64,000 nt of DNA, from assembly GCA_036567965.1 (NCBI GenBank), contig DATCTN010000031.1, positions 186,001-250,000 of the forward strand, in the 5' to 3' direction. This document shows, piece by piece, positions 55,867 through 64,000 of the stretch (position 1 is the stretch's first letter; every line of letters starts with the position of its first letter). A program made the translations under genes and the position numbers. This stretch comes from Candidatus Kryptoniota bacterium (lineage in GTDB: Bacteria; Bacteroidota; Ignavibacteria; Kryptoniales; JAKASW01). Under the pieces are notes generated by a model. It saw only the letters and a program-made list of their open reading frames with translations. It did not search any database and was not told the origin of the DNA.

Positions 55867-57150
55867 TCAGGCCTGAGGCTGTACAGTTTTTGGCTTCTTC
55901 CGGCGCATGACCATAACAACAATTACTATCAATATGATGACGACTGCAACGATGATATAGATGTATGCGTGTGAAGGGCCGGTCGCGGCCTGCCACGCGT
56001 CCAACTTAGATTGCAGTTGGTTCTGTTGGTCTTTCGTAATGTAGCCCGCGTCTACCAGGAGCGGAACCCAATTGGAGCCAACGCTGGGAGTCCACACGTC
56101 ATTCATGAAGTGCTTGAACTTCTCCGCCTTTTGGGCGTCGGTCGCGGCCATGTCTCCGCCCTGCGTGTCAAGATATGTCCCAAGGCTTATCATGAACTCG
56201 TCGCCGCTGTTGAACGGCTTAACAGGGATTTGGTTATTGACGAATTCCGCATTCAAGCCGGTCCATAAAGCGGAATCAGCTTTTACTCCCCAATTTGCCA
56301 CAGCAGCATCAATCGCTGCCACTTGCTTCGACCTGTCTTTTGCATTGATGTAAACATTCGCCAGCTTTGGCCCGAGTCCCTTCCAGTAAGAACTGAATTG
56401 CTTCTGTTCCTTTATCATTTGGGCCAGATCGCTGCCCGACAGCTTGGTCGATTCGAGGAACTTAGTGTTCTGCTCGGCCGCTTCCATGATATTGGCGACG
56501 ACATTATGATGCTCCATCTTGCCAAGAAGCATCTTCTTCTGTTGATCTGGAAGGCCTTCGATATTCTTATCGTACTGCATGAACATGCTGTCCACCATCG
56601 CGAATATCGCTGCGTCTCTTGCGGCCAGTCCGCTTCTGAGTCTCTTTATTACCCCGTTGAGTGAATCGATAAGCTGCGAATTCTTGTTGAGCGCCTTGGA
56701 CATCACGTCCATCGATGCCATAAGCTTAGAATTCTCGTTGGACAGGCTATCCACTTTTCCGGAAAGTGCACGTACCTGTGACTCCAGATCCGCGATGCGT
56801 GCCACTGCCGACTCGAGCAATCCTAGTTTGTCCTGCGAGATGCGAAGCTCGACGCGCACCTCCGTTATCTGATCGTCATACTTGTCAGGATAAAGTGCCT
56901 TATTCAAAAGCACGGTGTCGGCGGCAAACTCTTTTTCAAGCTCATCGATGTTGGCGCTGACCTCTGCACACTCCTGGACGGTCTGGACTCTGGTGACCGC
57001 TTCCTTTATCGCCTTGTATTTCGTCTGGAATGAATTCACTATTTCAAAATCCGACCTCTCCTGCGCTATCGCCACGGAAGCAAACGCCGCCAGCAGAATC
57101 CAAATCCCGTTTCGCGGCACGGAGCCTAATATCCTCGTGAGATGCCTCAT
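55867..57150 (-). CDS. Coiled-coil membrane protein of unknown function
   Basis: 427 residues, not recognised. A signal peptide ends near AIAQ; long heptad-like regions follow (about 65-185, for example DLESQVRALSGKVDSLSNEN). A globular part comes next (about 200-385), then one C-terminal membrane helix (IYIIVAVVIILIVIVVMVM) and a basic tail RRKKPK. So most of the protein faces the periplasm and is held by the C-terminal helix. Its start overlaps the stop of the upstream lipoprotein gene by 4 bases (ATGA), so the two products are probably made together and may form an envelope complex. Confidence 0.75.
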   Translation of the reverse strand: MRHLTRILGSVPRNGIWILLAAFASVAIAQERSDFEIVNSFQTKYKAIKEAVTRVQTVQECAEVSANIDELEKEFAADTVLLNKALYPDKYDDQITEVRVELRISQDKLGLLESAVARIADLESQVRALSGKVDSLSNENSKLMASMDVMSKALNKNSQLIDSLNGVIKRLRSGLAARDAAIFAMVDSMFMQYDKNIEGLPDQQKKMLLGKMEHHNVVANIMEAAEQNTKFLESTKLSGSDLAQMIKEQKQFSSYWKGLGPKLANVYINAKDRSKQVAAIDAAVANWGVKADSALWTGLNAEFVNNQIPVKPFNSGDEFMISLGTYLDTQGGDMAATDAQKAEKFKHFMNDVWTPSVGSNWVPLLVDAGYITKDQQNQLQSKLDAWQAATGPSHAYIYIIVAVVIILIVIVVMVMRRKKPKTVQPQA

Positions 57151-57605
57151 TTGTTCCCCTCCTCTTTGATGCCGTCTTTTGTCAGCATGATCGGCTTATC
57201 ATTTCCATTTATAAGCTCGACGTACGGACTCCTCTGATTGAACGCAGGCGATGTCAATCCTGTTTGTGAAACTGGAATTGTCTTCTCGAGCTCCAACGCG
57301 CCGTCCGCTTGCGCAAATACGTATACGTTCTTGAATTTCGGCGCGGTCAGGTAATAGAAACCATTCACGTCCCTTATGATGCGGAAAGTCTTGCCGCTAA
57401 AGCTCACGGAGTCCTTAGTCTCCTCGTACAGCAGAGGCTTTACGTTGAACGAGAAAGTATATCGTTCTTCGTGAACCATCCCTCGTGAATCGACTTTCAA
57501 TTCGTCTTCGATCGGCCACGCAAAGTCCGCCGGCTTCAACATTAGCGACGAACATCCTGCAGCCAATACCGCAAGCATGCTCATGAACAAGCTTGTTAAC
57601 TTCAT
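57147..57605 (-). CDS. Small lipoprotein of unknown function
   Basis: 152 residues with a clear lipoprotein signal (LAVLAAGCSS, lipobox Cys18). The mature part looks all-beta, with PADFAWPIEDELKVD and YTFSFNVKPLLYEE, and lacks any recognised motif. The stop overlaps the start of the coiled-coil membrane protein gene (ATGA), so expression is coupled. Function unknown; a structural role in the envelope is a guess. Confidence 0.75.
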   Translation of the reverse strand: MKLTSLFMSMLAVLAAGCSSLMLKPADFAWPIEDELKVDSRGMVHEERYTFSFNVKPLLYEETKDSVSFSGKTFRIIRDVNGFYYLTAPKFKNVYVFAQADGALELEKTIPVSQTGLTSPAFNQRSPYVELINGNDKPIMLTKDGIKEEGNK

Positions 57606-58124
57606 ACTCGCTCCTTTTTTGTGGAAGAACTTGGATTAATTGCCAACGCAGCTGGTAAAAATGTAGAAAAGAGGGGAGTGGAAAGCAAGTTTGGCCAAAG
57701 ATCAAATGAGCGCCCACTCCGCAATTTCAAAAAGGACATCCATTAAATCCCTTTGAATCGCATATTTCCAGCCTACCTCATTCTGATTGCCGCAACGGGA
57801 CATTATTAAATGAAAAACTTCCAACGCGTCAGTTTCAAATCAGAGATAACCCTCTCATGAATTTGAAACCAAAATTACTCGCCGCAGGAACAGGAAAACG
57901 ATCTGATCATCATTTTGTGAAGAACTTCAAAGAACAGACAGCATTTACACGGGTGTAATTTTCAAGAGAGCTGCCCGTGGAATACACTGAACATTTTGCA
58001 ATTCCATTTTCTAATGTATAGGAGCCGGTAGAGCGTCCATGAACAATCGTTCAACGTAAATAGCGGCGAGCGGCGCCTCTCCTCGTCGCCCCCGATCCGC
58101 GATGCGCGGACTCCTCTCAAATCT
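57606..58124. other. Intergenic region without recognised genes
   Basis: About 520 bases between two minus-strand units. A short perfect hairpin TCCGCG-ATG-CGCGGA lies at 58096-58110 just after the cytochrome gene, but without a T-run. Short frames here have no ribosome site or recognisable product. The promoter of the lipoprotein pair is expected here but not identified. Confidence 0.5.
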
Positions 58125-58676
58125 CTATTTCTTCTTATGAAGCCTCGGGGCCATTTCCTCTTTTTCCTTGCCGGTAGAGATCTTACGCATTGCTGCATAT
58201 TGGGCGGGCGTCATGTTCGGCAGAGTCTCCAGGAATGCCACTATTGCCCAGATTTTCTGGTCGGAATGAGTGAAGGCGAAAGCCGGCATTCCGGTGCTCT
58301 TTATGCCGTTTTTGGCGACCCAGAACAATTCTGCCGGAGACATTTCTTTTGCGGAGTGAGCGAGGTTAGGTGCTTGAGGGAAGAGTCCCTTCCCGATTTC
58401 TGATTTCTCAATGCCCGGCGCACCGTGGCAGCCTACGCACATTTCATCATAGTGGCCGAACCCTTCTTTGATCATTGAGCTGTCTGTCAACGCCGGGACA
58501 GCAATCCCTTTTGAGTAATGTTCGACAGAATTATCGCTTGTTCTGCTGAATACCCAGCGCAGCGGTCTCGGATCGGGCGAAGTCGCGCCTACATTATATA
58601 TGCCGGAATAAATCAAGATTAATAAAAGTACGAATTCTACGGCCAGCACAGAAATTACTACTACAATTGTTCTCAT
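58125..58676 (-). CDS. Membrane-anchored monohaem cytochrome c
   Basis: 183 residues. ATG 58676 has GGAGA 5 bases upstream. An N-terminal helix (about 3-25) anchors it; a periplasmic domain carries one haem site CVGCH (Cys80, Cys83, His84) and a likely axial Met in STGMPAF. The C-terminus is basic (RLHKKK). Such class I cytochromes shuttle electrons to terminal oxidases or reductases. No redox partner genes are adjacent. Confidence 0.88.
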   Translation of the reverse strand: MRTIVVVISVLAVEFVLLLILIYSGIYNVGATSPDPRPLRWVFSRTSDNSVEHYSKGIAVPALTDSSMIKEGFGHYDEMCVGCHGAPGIEKSEIGKGLFPQAPNLAHSAKEMSPAELFWVAKNGIKSTGMPAFAFTHSDQKIWAIVAFLETLPNMTPAQYAAMRKISTGKEKEEMAPRLHKKK

Positions 58677-59018
58677 CGCGTCTCCATTTGTGAAAAAGTC
58701 TGACAAGAATAGAACTTTAAAGGCACCTACATTTGTTCCTTAGCTGATGGCCTTTGTGATTTTTTTGTCGGATTAATTTCGGACTTCCAGGCAGGAACAG
58801 GAGAGATCGATTAACAGAAACTTCACAACAAGGTTACTTCAATTTTATTGATAATCCGGGTGACGTTTCTCAGATTTTACAAAACATCCGGGCGTGTTTG
58901 CGATCAGCTCAGCTCCGGACGCGTGGACAACAATCACCCGACGCCGGATCGTGGCGGTCGGGAGACAGAAATCCTTTCTAAATCAAAAGCAGTGAACAAA
59001 TAAAATCGTGAGGAAGAA
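58677..59018. other. Intergenic region between divergent genes
   Basis: About 340 bases between the minus-strand cytochrome and the plus-strand T9SS cargo gene. I see no gene and no clear hairpin; promoters for both are expected. GAGGAAG lies just before ATG 59019. Confidence 0.5.
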
Positions 59019-60043
59019 ATGCGAATTGGTCTTGTGGTGCTATTTATAACAATGTTCTCATCTGGCGCTTTCGCCCAGTACGGTTCCGCAGGATCGGGCG
59101 GTGAAAGATCCGGGCCCGCGTCACTTGACGGCAAGAGCGGAAACATACAGTCTCCGAATTTGGTAATAGATACGATCAATGCTGTTCCGGCACGGTCACG
59201 TCTCCAAATCTCGGCGCGTTGTCGGGTTACTCGTCGTACTTCATTCAGGATTCTACGGCGGGAATTGATGTCTACACGGGAGCCGCGGTCATGAATTTTG
59301 CGATAGGAGATTCGGTGTTCGTCATCGGAACGCTGGACCAGTTCAACGGTTTGACCGAGCTCGTTCCGCTAGCCGCGGACTCTGCTCACTTCGGCTACCT
59401 GAAGCACAACGCGGCACGTCCTTCGCCAAAACACCTCGGATTGCATTCTTTCGCGAGAAACGCTGGGTATGCCGAGTCATACGAGGGTCAACTAGTGGAG
59501 CTCGACACGCTCTACAAAGCACGGGGAACATGGCCCGCATCTGGTTCCAGCGGGAGTGTTTACCTGGCCAACGCTGCCCAGTCCGATACGGCACAGTTGT
59601 TTGTCAACAAGAATACCGATGTAGCAGGATGGACTGAGCCTGTTTACCCGATAAATGTCGTCGGTGTGGTGAGCCAATATGGAACCGACAGCACGGGATA
59701 TGAGATCATCCCGCGAGACACGACGGATATCGTGCACGTTATCGTTCTCGGCGTAAGGGAAAAGCTCAGCGATATACCTAAGGATTTCTATTTGCATCAG
59801 AATTATCCCAACCCGTTCAATCCTTCCACGACAATCGAGTACGGACTGCCGAAAGACGCGTCCGTGCAGATTTCCGTCTATAACATTCTGGGACAACGTG
59901 TTGCGCTGCTGGTCGACGGGGACCTCAAAGCCGGAAATCATCAAGTCGTTTTCAATGCAAATAGGTTCTCATCAGGTATGTATCTGTACGTCATGCGTGC
60001 AGGAGATAGAGTATTTAAAGAGAAGATGCTTGTTTTGAAATGA
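59019..60043 (+). pseudogene. OB-fold-like T9SS cargo gene interrupted by a frameshift
   Basis: One gene in two frames. Frame A starts at ATG 59019 with a signal peptide (end AFAQ) and runs into IDTINAV near 59186. Frame B continues with GTVTSPNLGALSGYSSYFIQ and on to 60043. Adding one base in GTTCCGG (59184-59190) would restore INAVRGTVTSPN. The B part has an OB-fold-like pattern (FIQDSTAGIDVYTG, GDSVFVIGTLDQFNGLTELVP) and a T9SS domain (NYPNPFNPS ... KEKMLVLK). The gene at 62694 has the same OB-fold-like pattern. Sequencing error or real mutation cannot be told apart; the intact tail suggests a recent or artificial event. Confidence 0.75.
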
Positions 60044-60392
60044 GAAATGTTGGAAGCCGGAGGCGGGAAGTTGTCCTGCCTCCGGGTTCGGTTTCCTGCG
60101 GAGTCTGTGGAGAACGCGAGCACTTTCATTGCTTCTCGTAATACTGCGACACCCTAACGAATCTGTCGGTCCGATGACCGCTGACATCGAGGAAGTTTGA
60201 ATTGGATTCGCCAGCGAGGCGGGAGATCGAGACCGGGCAGCTCGTGCAGTCTTAATGAAGCCAAGTTTGTTCCCGGCATATGCGCGGAGGTTTGTCCGGA
60301 GACTCATCGACGCAAATTCTCGTGATTATTCTTGATATTATTTTTCACTTTTGTTAGTTAAATTTCCAACAGAACACAATCAGGGAAAGTGA
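60044..60392. other. Intergenic region after the frameshifted gene
   Basis: About 350 bases: a terminator-like hairpin at 60057-60085 (listed), then no recognisable gene, and an AT-rich stretch at about 60320-60380 where the promoter of the next gene probably lies. Confidence 0.5.
60057..60085 (+). terminator. Terminator-like hairpin
   Basis: CCGGAGGCGGGA pairs with TCCTGCCTCCGG (12 pairs, one G-T) around AGTTG, followed by GTTCGGTTTCC. It lies 13 bases after the stop of the frameshifted T9SS gene. The T-run is poor but the stem is strong. Confidence 0.6.
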
Positions 60393-62468
60393 ATGTTCGC
60401 TGTGCGGAGCGCATCAGTTGCGGTATTGTTGTCTTTTTTAATTTCGTGTCCCGTTCAAGGTCAGGTTTCCGACAACAACTATACTAACATCGGAAACATT
60501 GGCCTGGCGATAACGAGTTTCGGCCGCATCGGCAATGCATTCAACGCATCCTTCTGGCCAGCACAACCATCCTGTGAATATCCATTCTATCCCGTCCGCT
60601 CGAGGATCGAACATTTATTTAGCGGAGGACTCTGGGTCGGTGGATACAAGAACGGTCAGGGGCCGTTCGTGAGTACTGTCACGACAGACTACTATTCCAA
60701 TCCGTCGGAGTTCACGCAGCCGCTTGACAGCGGTCTCACCGAGCGGAGCACACTTCTTGATTCACGATACTACTCTCCCAACGCGGTAAGCCACCAGGAC
60801 TTCGTCGCGGATTTTACAGACTCGAACACGATTGACCCGAATACGAATCAGGAAATAGTCGGTCACGTTCCGCTGAATGTTTCGGTCCACGAAGAAGCTT
60901 ATGCGTGGGAATACCCGATTGCAAATTTCTTTGTCGTGTTCAGTTTCAAGCTGACAAACACAGGTTCCACTCCGATAGATTCGATGTATGTGGGATTTGT
61001 CAACGATTTCGTGGTACGGAACACGAACTACCGGCTACCGACCGAGGGGACCCCCTTCTACAGCGGGACCGGAGTGGGTTACGTTGATTCGCTCAGGTTA
61101 GTCTACGCGTTCGATGCTGAGCACCACACGAGCGACCTCCCCACGGACAACTACGTATCGATGAAACTTCTCGGAGTAGATCCGTTAAGCTCAGTAGTGA
61201 CATCCCGGCCGGCTTATCTTGATTCGCTGAACCGGTACACTCATTTCTCCGCCTGGCAGTTCAGGGCATCCACCGGAGACGCGAATCTTCTTTCGCCCGG
61301 CACCGACGCGCTTCGCTTTCAAAAAATGGAAACGTCGCTGCCGTCCGACTATTACAACAATCCTTCAGCCGCCAGCTATCTCGGCAAGGTGGGAAACAGG
61401 TACACGCTCCTCTCTGTCGGACCGATCGAGCTGATGCCGGATTCATCGGCCACCGTCGTGTTTGCCGTCGTGTGCGCTCCCAAATTTGACACCGGCAATC
61501 CTGCCGATTACCAGAATAATGTTGCCGCATGCAGAAAGACATTGAATGACAATGCGACCTGGGCGCAGCGGACTTACAACGGCGAGGACAAGAACGGCAA
61601 CGGAGTCCTCGATCCCGGAGAAGACCTTGATGGGAATGGAAGAATCACTCGCTACATATTTCCGAACATACTTCCGCCTCCTCACGTGCGCGTCGACCCC
61701 GGCAACGGGCAGGCTGCAATCTATTGGGACGATACTCCGGAGAATGTCGTAGATCCCCTTTTGAACCGCAAGAATTTCGAGGGATACAGGCTTTACAGGT
61801 CGATACCCGGTTATGATTTCAACGGTGCGCAGAACCCGTATGAGGAAATCGCGGAATTCGATCTGATCGATTCTTTGGGACTCGACACGGGCTTGCCGGC
61901 GAAACTCAGTCCGCCGAAGCAGTTCACCGGAGATCCGTACCAGTATACATACAGGTACACCGTTCCCTATCTTCTGAACGGCTGGCAGTATTCATTCGGT
62001 GTCGAAGCTTACGATAAAGGGGACCCCACGTCGGGCACACCGAGCCAGACATCGGTGCGCGCCACGGATAAAGTGTTTCCGGGGCCGCCTGCTGCGACGG
62101 GCGACTCTCTTGCGGTCGGCGTGTTTCCGAATCCTTATTACACCAGGGCAATCTGGGATGGAACCGGCGAACGGGAAAGGAAGATTTACTTTTACAATCT
62201 TCCCGCGAGATGCGAGATAAGGATTTACACGGTGGCCGGCGATATAGTGGCGACGCTCGAACATAATGCGGCGACATACAACGGATCGGGAATCCAGTGG
62301 TTTCAGCATTATGATTCCGATAACCTCCAGAGGATGCCGGGAGGATTGCACGCCTGGGATCTGATCACAGACAAAGACCAGTCAATTGCAACGGGCCTCT
62401 ATCTGTTCACGGTCAAGAATTTGAACGACGGCGATGTAAAGCGCGGGAAATTTCTGATAATTAAATAG
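60393..62468 (+). CDS. Large secreted protein with PNPY-type C-terminal domain
   Basis: 691 residues; signal peptide ends near VQGQ; AGGGAAAG precedes ATG. Unrecognised N-terminal beta-rich part, then a calcium-loop-like stretch (DKNGNGVLDPGEDLDGNG), an FnIII-like part (AAIYWDD, FEGYRLYRS) and a tail starting VFPNPYYT with RKIYFYNLPARCEIRIYT, WDLITDKD and GKFLIIK. The last 300 or so residues parallel the giant protein at 34441, including the tail that differs from the usual NYPNPFNP domain. A surface or extracellular protein of unknown role. Confidence 0.75.
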   Translation: MFAVRSASVAVLLSFLISCPVQGQVSDNNYTNIGNIGLAITSFGRIGNAFNASFWPAQPSCEYPFYPVRSRIEHLFSGGLWVGGYKNGQGPFVSTVTTDYYSNPSEFTQPLDSGLTERSTLLDSRYYSPNAVSHQDFVADFTDSNTIDPNTNQEIVGHVPLNVSVHEEAYAWEYPIANFFVVFSFKLTNTGSTPIDSMYVGFVNDFVVRNTNYRLPTEGTPFYSGTGVGYVDSLRLVYAFDAEHHTSDLPTDNYVSMKLLGVDPLSSVVTSRPAYLDSLNRYTHFSAWQFRASTGDANLLSPGTDALRFQKMETSLPSDYYNNPSAASYLGKVGNRYTLLSVGPIELMPDSSATVVFAVVCAPKFDTGNPADYQNNVAACRKTLNDNATWAQRTYNGEDKNGNGVLDPGEDLDGNGRITRYIFPNILPPPHVRVDPGNGQAAIYWDDTPENVVDPLLNRKNFEGYRLYRSIPGYDFNGAQNPYEEIAEFDLIDSLGLDTGLPAKLSPPKQFTGDPYQYTYRYTVPYLLNGWQYSFGVEAYDKGDPTSGTPSQTSVRATDKVFPGPPAATGDSLAVGVFPNPYYTRAIWDGTGERERKIYFYNLPARCEIRIYTVAGDIVATLEHNAATYNGSGIQWFQHYDSDNLQRMPGGLHAWDLITDKDQSIATGLYLFTVKNLNDGDVKRGKFLIIK

Positions 62469-62693
62469 AAGTCAAGAGTAAGTAGTTTGGAAGCAAAAAG
62501 GACGATGGATTTTGAATTCGCGAGTTGAAAAGTCGGGGCGGCGGAATAAAAGTGTTATTGACTTGCACCATACGGTCACTGAGATTCCGTTGATCGATGA
62601 AACCCATCCCGGCTCTTTACATGAAAAACATTTTGAAGAAAACCAAACATTGCGGACTGTCATGATCGGTTCGCGAAAAAGGAGGATGTATAA

Positions 62694-64000
62694 ATGAAAA
62701 AAGGATTACTTAATTTTCCGGTAATAGGATTGCTTTTCTTATTGACGGCAGGCAGCGCATTCAGCCAGAACTATCGCGTGGTCCCGCTGGACAGCGTGAA
62801 CTTAATTCCTATGGACTCGCTAAGGGTAGCGGATTCGCTTCTGACAAACGGCGGATCTTTGAGAGCCAGTCTCACTGACGGTTTCTTTCTCCACGACACG
62901 ATAACAGTCACGGGAGTCCTGACTACCGATACGAGAGTTCTCCGGAATGTGCTTGCTCATTTTTCTTTTTATATCCAAAATCCCGATAGTGCTGCCTGGG
63001 GTGGAATGAATATATATACCACGGATACTTCTGCGGCAATTCTAAACGCAGGGTTCGGTTCTATAGACAGCGGTTATCTCATCCAGGTGACTGGAGTCCT
63101 CACGAAGTACGGCACAGATATCTGGGGAAACTTCGAGTTGGTTCCAATCGGAAGTGCCTCAGTTACACCCATCCCGATCAATGTCCTCGATGCCGGCGGC
63201 AACAGACCGGCTCCAGTCGAAGTTAAAGTCAGCGATCTGGTGACTGGTGATCGCTCCTCGGGAGGGATTTCGCATTTCTATCCGGGTACCAAGTATAAGA
63301 ATTCGTACGTGATTCTGAGAAATCTCATCGTGAAGAGCCGTGCACAAACCAGCGGGACCGGACAGTGGACGGTGACGCTTGAAGACTCTTTGGGAAACAC
63401 GATAAGTCTTTATGATCCGTCGCAGTATTTCACCGGTAGGTCATACGGAGTTACTCCAAAGTGGATTGCTCCTGCTCCCGGTTCGAAGATCGATTACATA
63501 AAGGGAATTCTGGCATCTTACTCATCGTATGGTTATGAGATTGTTCCTTTGTATCCCGGGGATGTGAAGATTGGAACTTACACGCCGAGCATTTCTGCCA
63601 CGGGATTTTCCACAAGGCGCTCGCCTTCGATTCCGACATCGGGCGATGCGGTCACCATAAGAGCTGTCGCGTTCAATCCGGATCCAAATGCAGCATCAAT
63701 GGCGGTCGACTCAACCGATATGTATTATTCCGTGAACAACGGCGCGTATACCCGCGTCAAGATGACGGCCGATACGTCGAACACTTTTGTCGGGACAATC
63801 CCCGCTCAAGCAGATGGTGCACTTGTAACATATTTCTTCTCTGCATGGCAGGACAGCACGCTTGCGTTGAAGTCGAGTTACCCGGACACTTCAAGAACCG
63901 CGATGTTCTATTATGTAAGGTCGAATGGCTACACAATCAGAGATCTTCAATACACTCCGTTCAAAGACGGAAACAGCGGTGAAGTTGATTTGACCGTAAC
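62694..64000 (+). CDS. Secreted OB-fold-like protein, cut by the window end
   Basis: Open frame from ATG 62694 (GGAGG 8 bases upstream) to the last base; 435 codons seen, no stop. Signal peptide ends near AFSQ. Two OB-fold-like repeats are seen (ITVTGVLTTDTR ... FYIQNPDS ... MNIYTTD; YVILRNLIVKSR ... EIVPLYPGDV), related in pattern to the gene at 59019. A later part (SPSIPTSGDAVTIRAVAFN) resembles Ig-like domains. Such repeats occur in secreted nucleases and lamin-tail proteins of this phylum, but no catalytic site is visible here. A T9SS tail beyond the window is likely. Confidence 0.8.
   Translation, partial: MKKGLLNFPVIGLLFLLTAGSAFSQNYRVVPLDSVNLIPMDSLRVADSLLTNGGSLRASLTDGFFLHDTITVTGVLTTDTRVLRNVLAHFSFYIQNPDSAAWGGMNIYTTDTSAAILNAGFGSIDSGYLIQVTGVLTKYGTDIWGNFELVPIGSASVTPIPINVLDAGGNRPAPVEVKVSDLVTGDRSSGGISHFYPGTKYKNSYVILRNLIVKSRAQTSGTGQWTVTLEDSLGNTISLYDPSQYFTGRSYGVTPKWIAPAPGSKIDYIKGILASYSSYGYEIVPLYPGDVKIGTYTPSISATGFSTRRSPSIPTSGDAVTIRAVAFNPDPNAASMAVDSTDMYYSVNNGAYTRVKMTADTSNTFVGTIPAQADGALVTYFFSAWQDSTLALKSSYPDTSRTAMFYYVRSNGYTIRDLQYTPFKDGNSGEVDLTV

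Noticed and set aside
57962-58198. 78-codon minus-strand frame between the cytochrome and lipoprotein genes
   Set aside because: It overlaps the cytochrome 3' end, has no ribosome site and an Arg/Lys-rich random-looking translation.
62512-62697. 61-codon frame before the last gene
   Set aside because: Starts at TTG without ribosome site, overlaps the start of the secreted OB-fold-like gene, no recognisable product.

Overview
The window looks like chromosomal DNA of a free-living, polysaccharide-degrading bacterium of the Bacteroidota/Chlorobiota side of the FCB group. My best guess is an Ignavibacteria-like lineage. The main reason is the repeated C-terminal sorting domain with the NYPNPFNP signature of type IX secretion (T9SS) cargo, found on six proteins, together with a PorV/PorQ-type outer-membrane protein and a TonB receptor with a carboxypeptidase-regulatory-like N-terminus. 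I see no rRNA, tRNA, CRISPR array, insertion sequence or phage gene.

Layout. 150-1268: a CE2-like esterase lipoprotein. 5591-1457 (minus strand): a sulfur-assimilation operon (cysteine synthase, JAMM peptidase, a MoaD-E1-rhodanese triple fusion, TusA, DsrE-like). In front of it lies an unannotated 35-residue leader peptide with six Cys codons within nine, followed by a terminator hairpin and a competing 8-base antiterminator segment. This looks like a cysteine-sensing attenuator and is the most striking feature of the window.

6074-31541: a large beta-glucan locus. A first tier (sugar permease, GH3, GH16, GH5; translationally coupled, no T9SS tails) is followed by a membrane-tethered solute-binding protein, a histidine kinase and a sigma-54-type response regulator (a probable three-protein sensor), a parvulin foldase, and then a second tier of the same enzyme families (GH16, GH5, GH3) carrying CBMs and T9SS tails. 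A WG-repeat protein, an SSS sugar symporter and a secreted CBM9-like protein complete it.

31639-39980: a TonB receptor, a very large secreted protein with a second, non-canonical C-terminal domain, a PorV-like protein and an Asp-box repeat protein. No SusD is present. 40233-49739: a TetR-controlled efflux operon (EmrA, two tandem EmrB-like MFS pumps, TolC, a GT4 glycosyltransferase and an ABC-2 exporter). The TetR gene has an imperfect palindrome lying on its predicted transcription start. 49846-55702: six oxidoreductase/hydrolase genes (dienelactone hydrolase, OYE, SDR, three aldo/keto reductases). 55867-58676 (minus strand): a coupled lipoprotein/coiled-coil membrane protein pair and a membrane-anchored cytochrome c. 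59019-64000: a frameshifted OB-fold-like T9SS cargo gene, a relative of the large protein at 34441, and a secreted OB-fold-like protein cut by the window end.

How it fits together: surface enzymes cut beta-glucan, TonB/PorV-linked functions handle export and uptake at the outer membrane, periplasmic enzymes finish hydrolysis, and two symporters bring sugars in. The sensor trio between the two tiers is well placed to control both. All functional statements rest on motifs read by eye; no database search was run.
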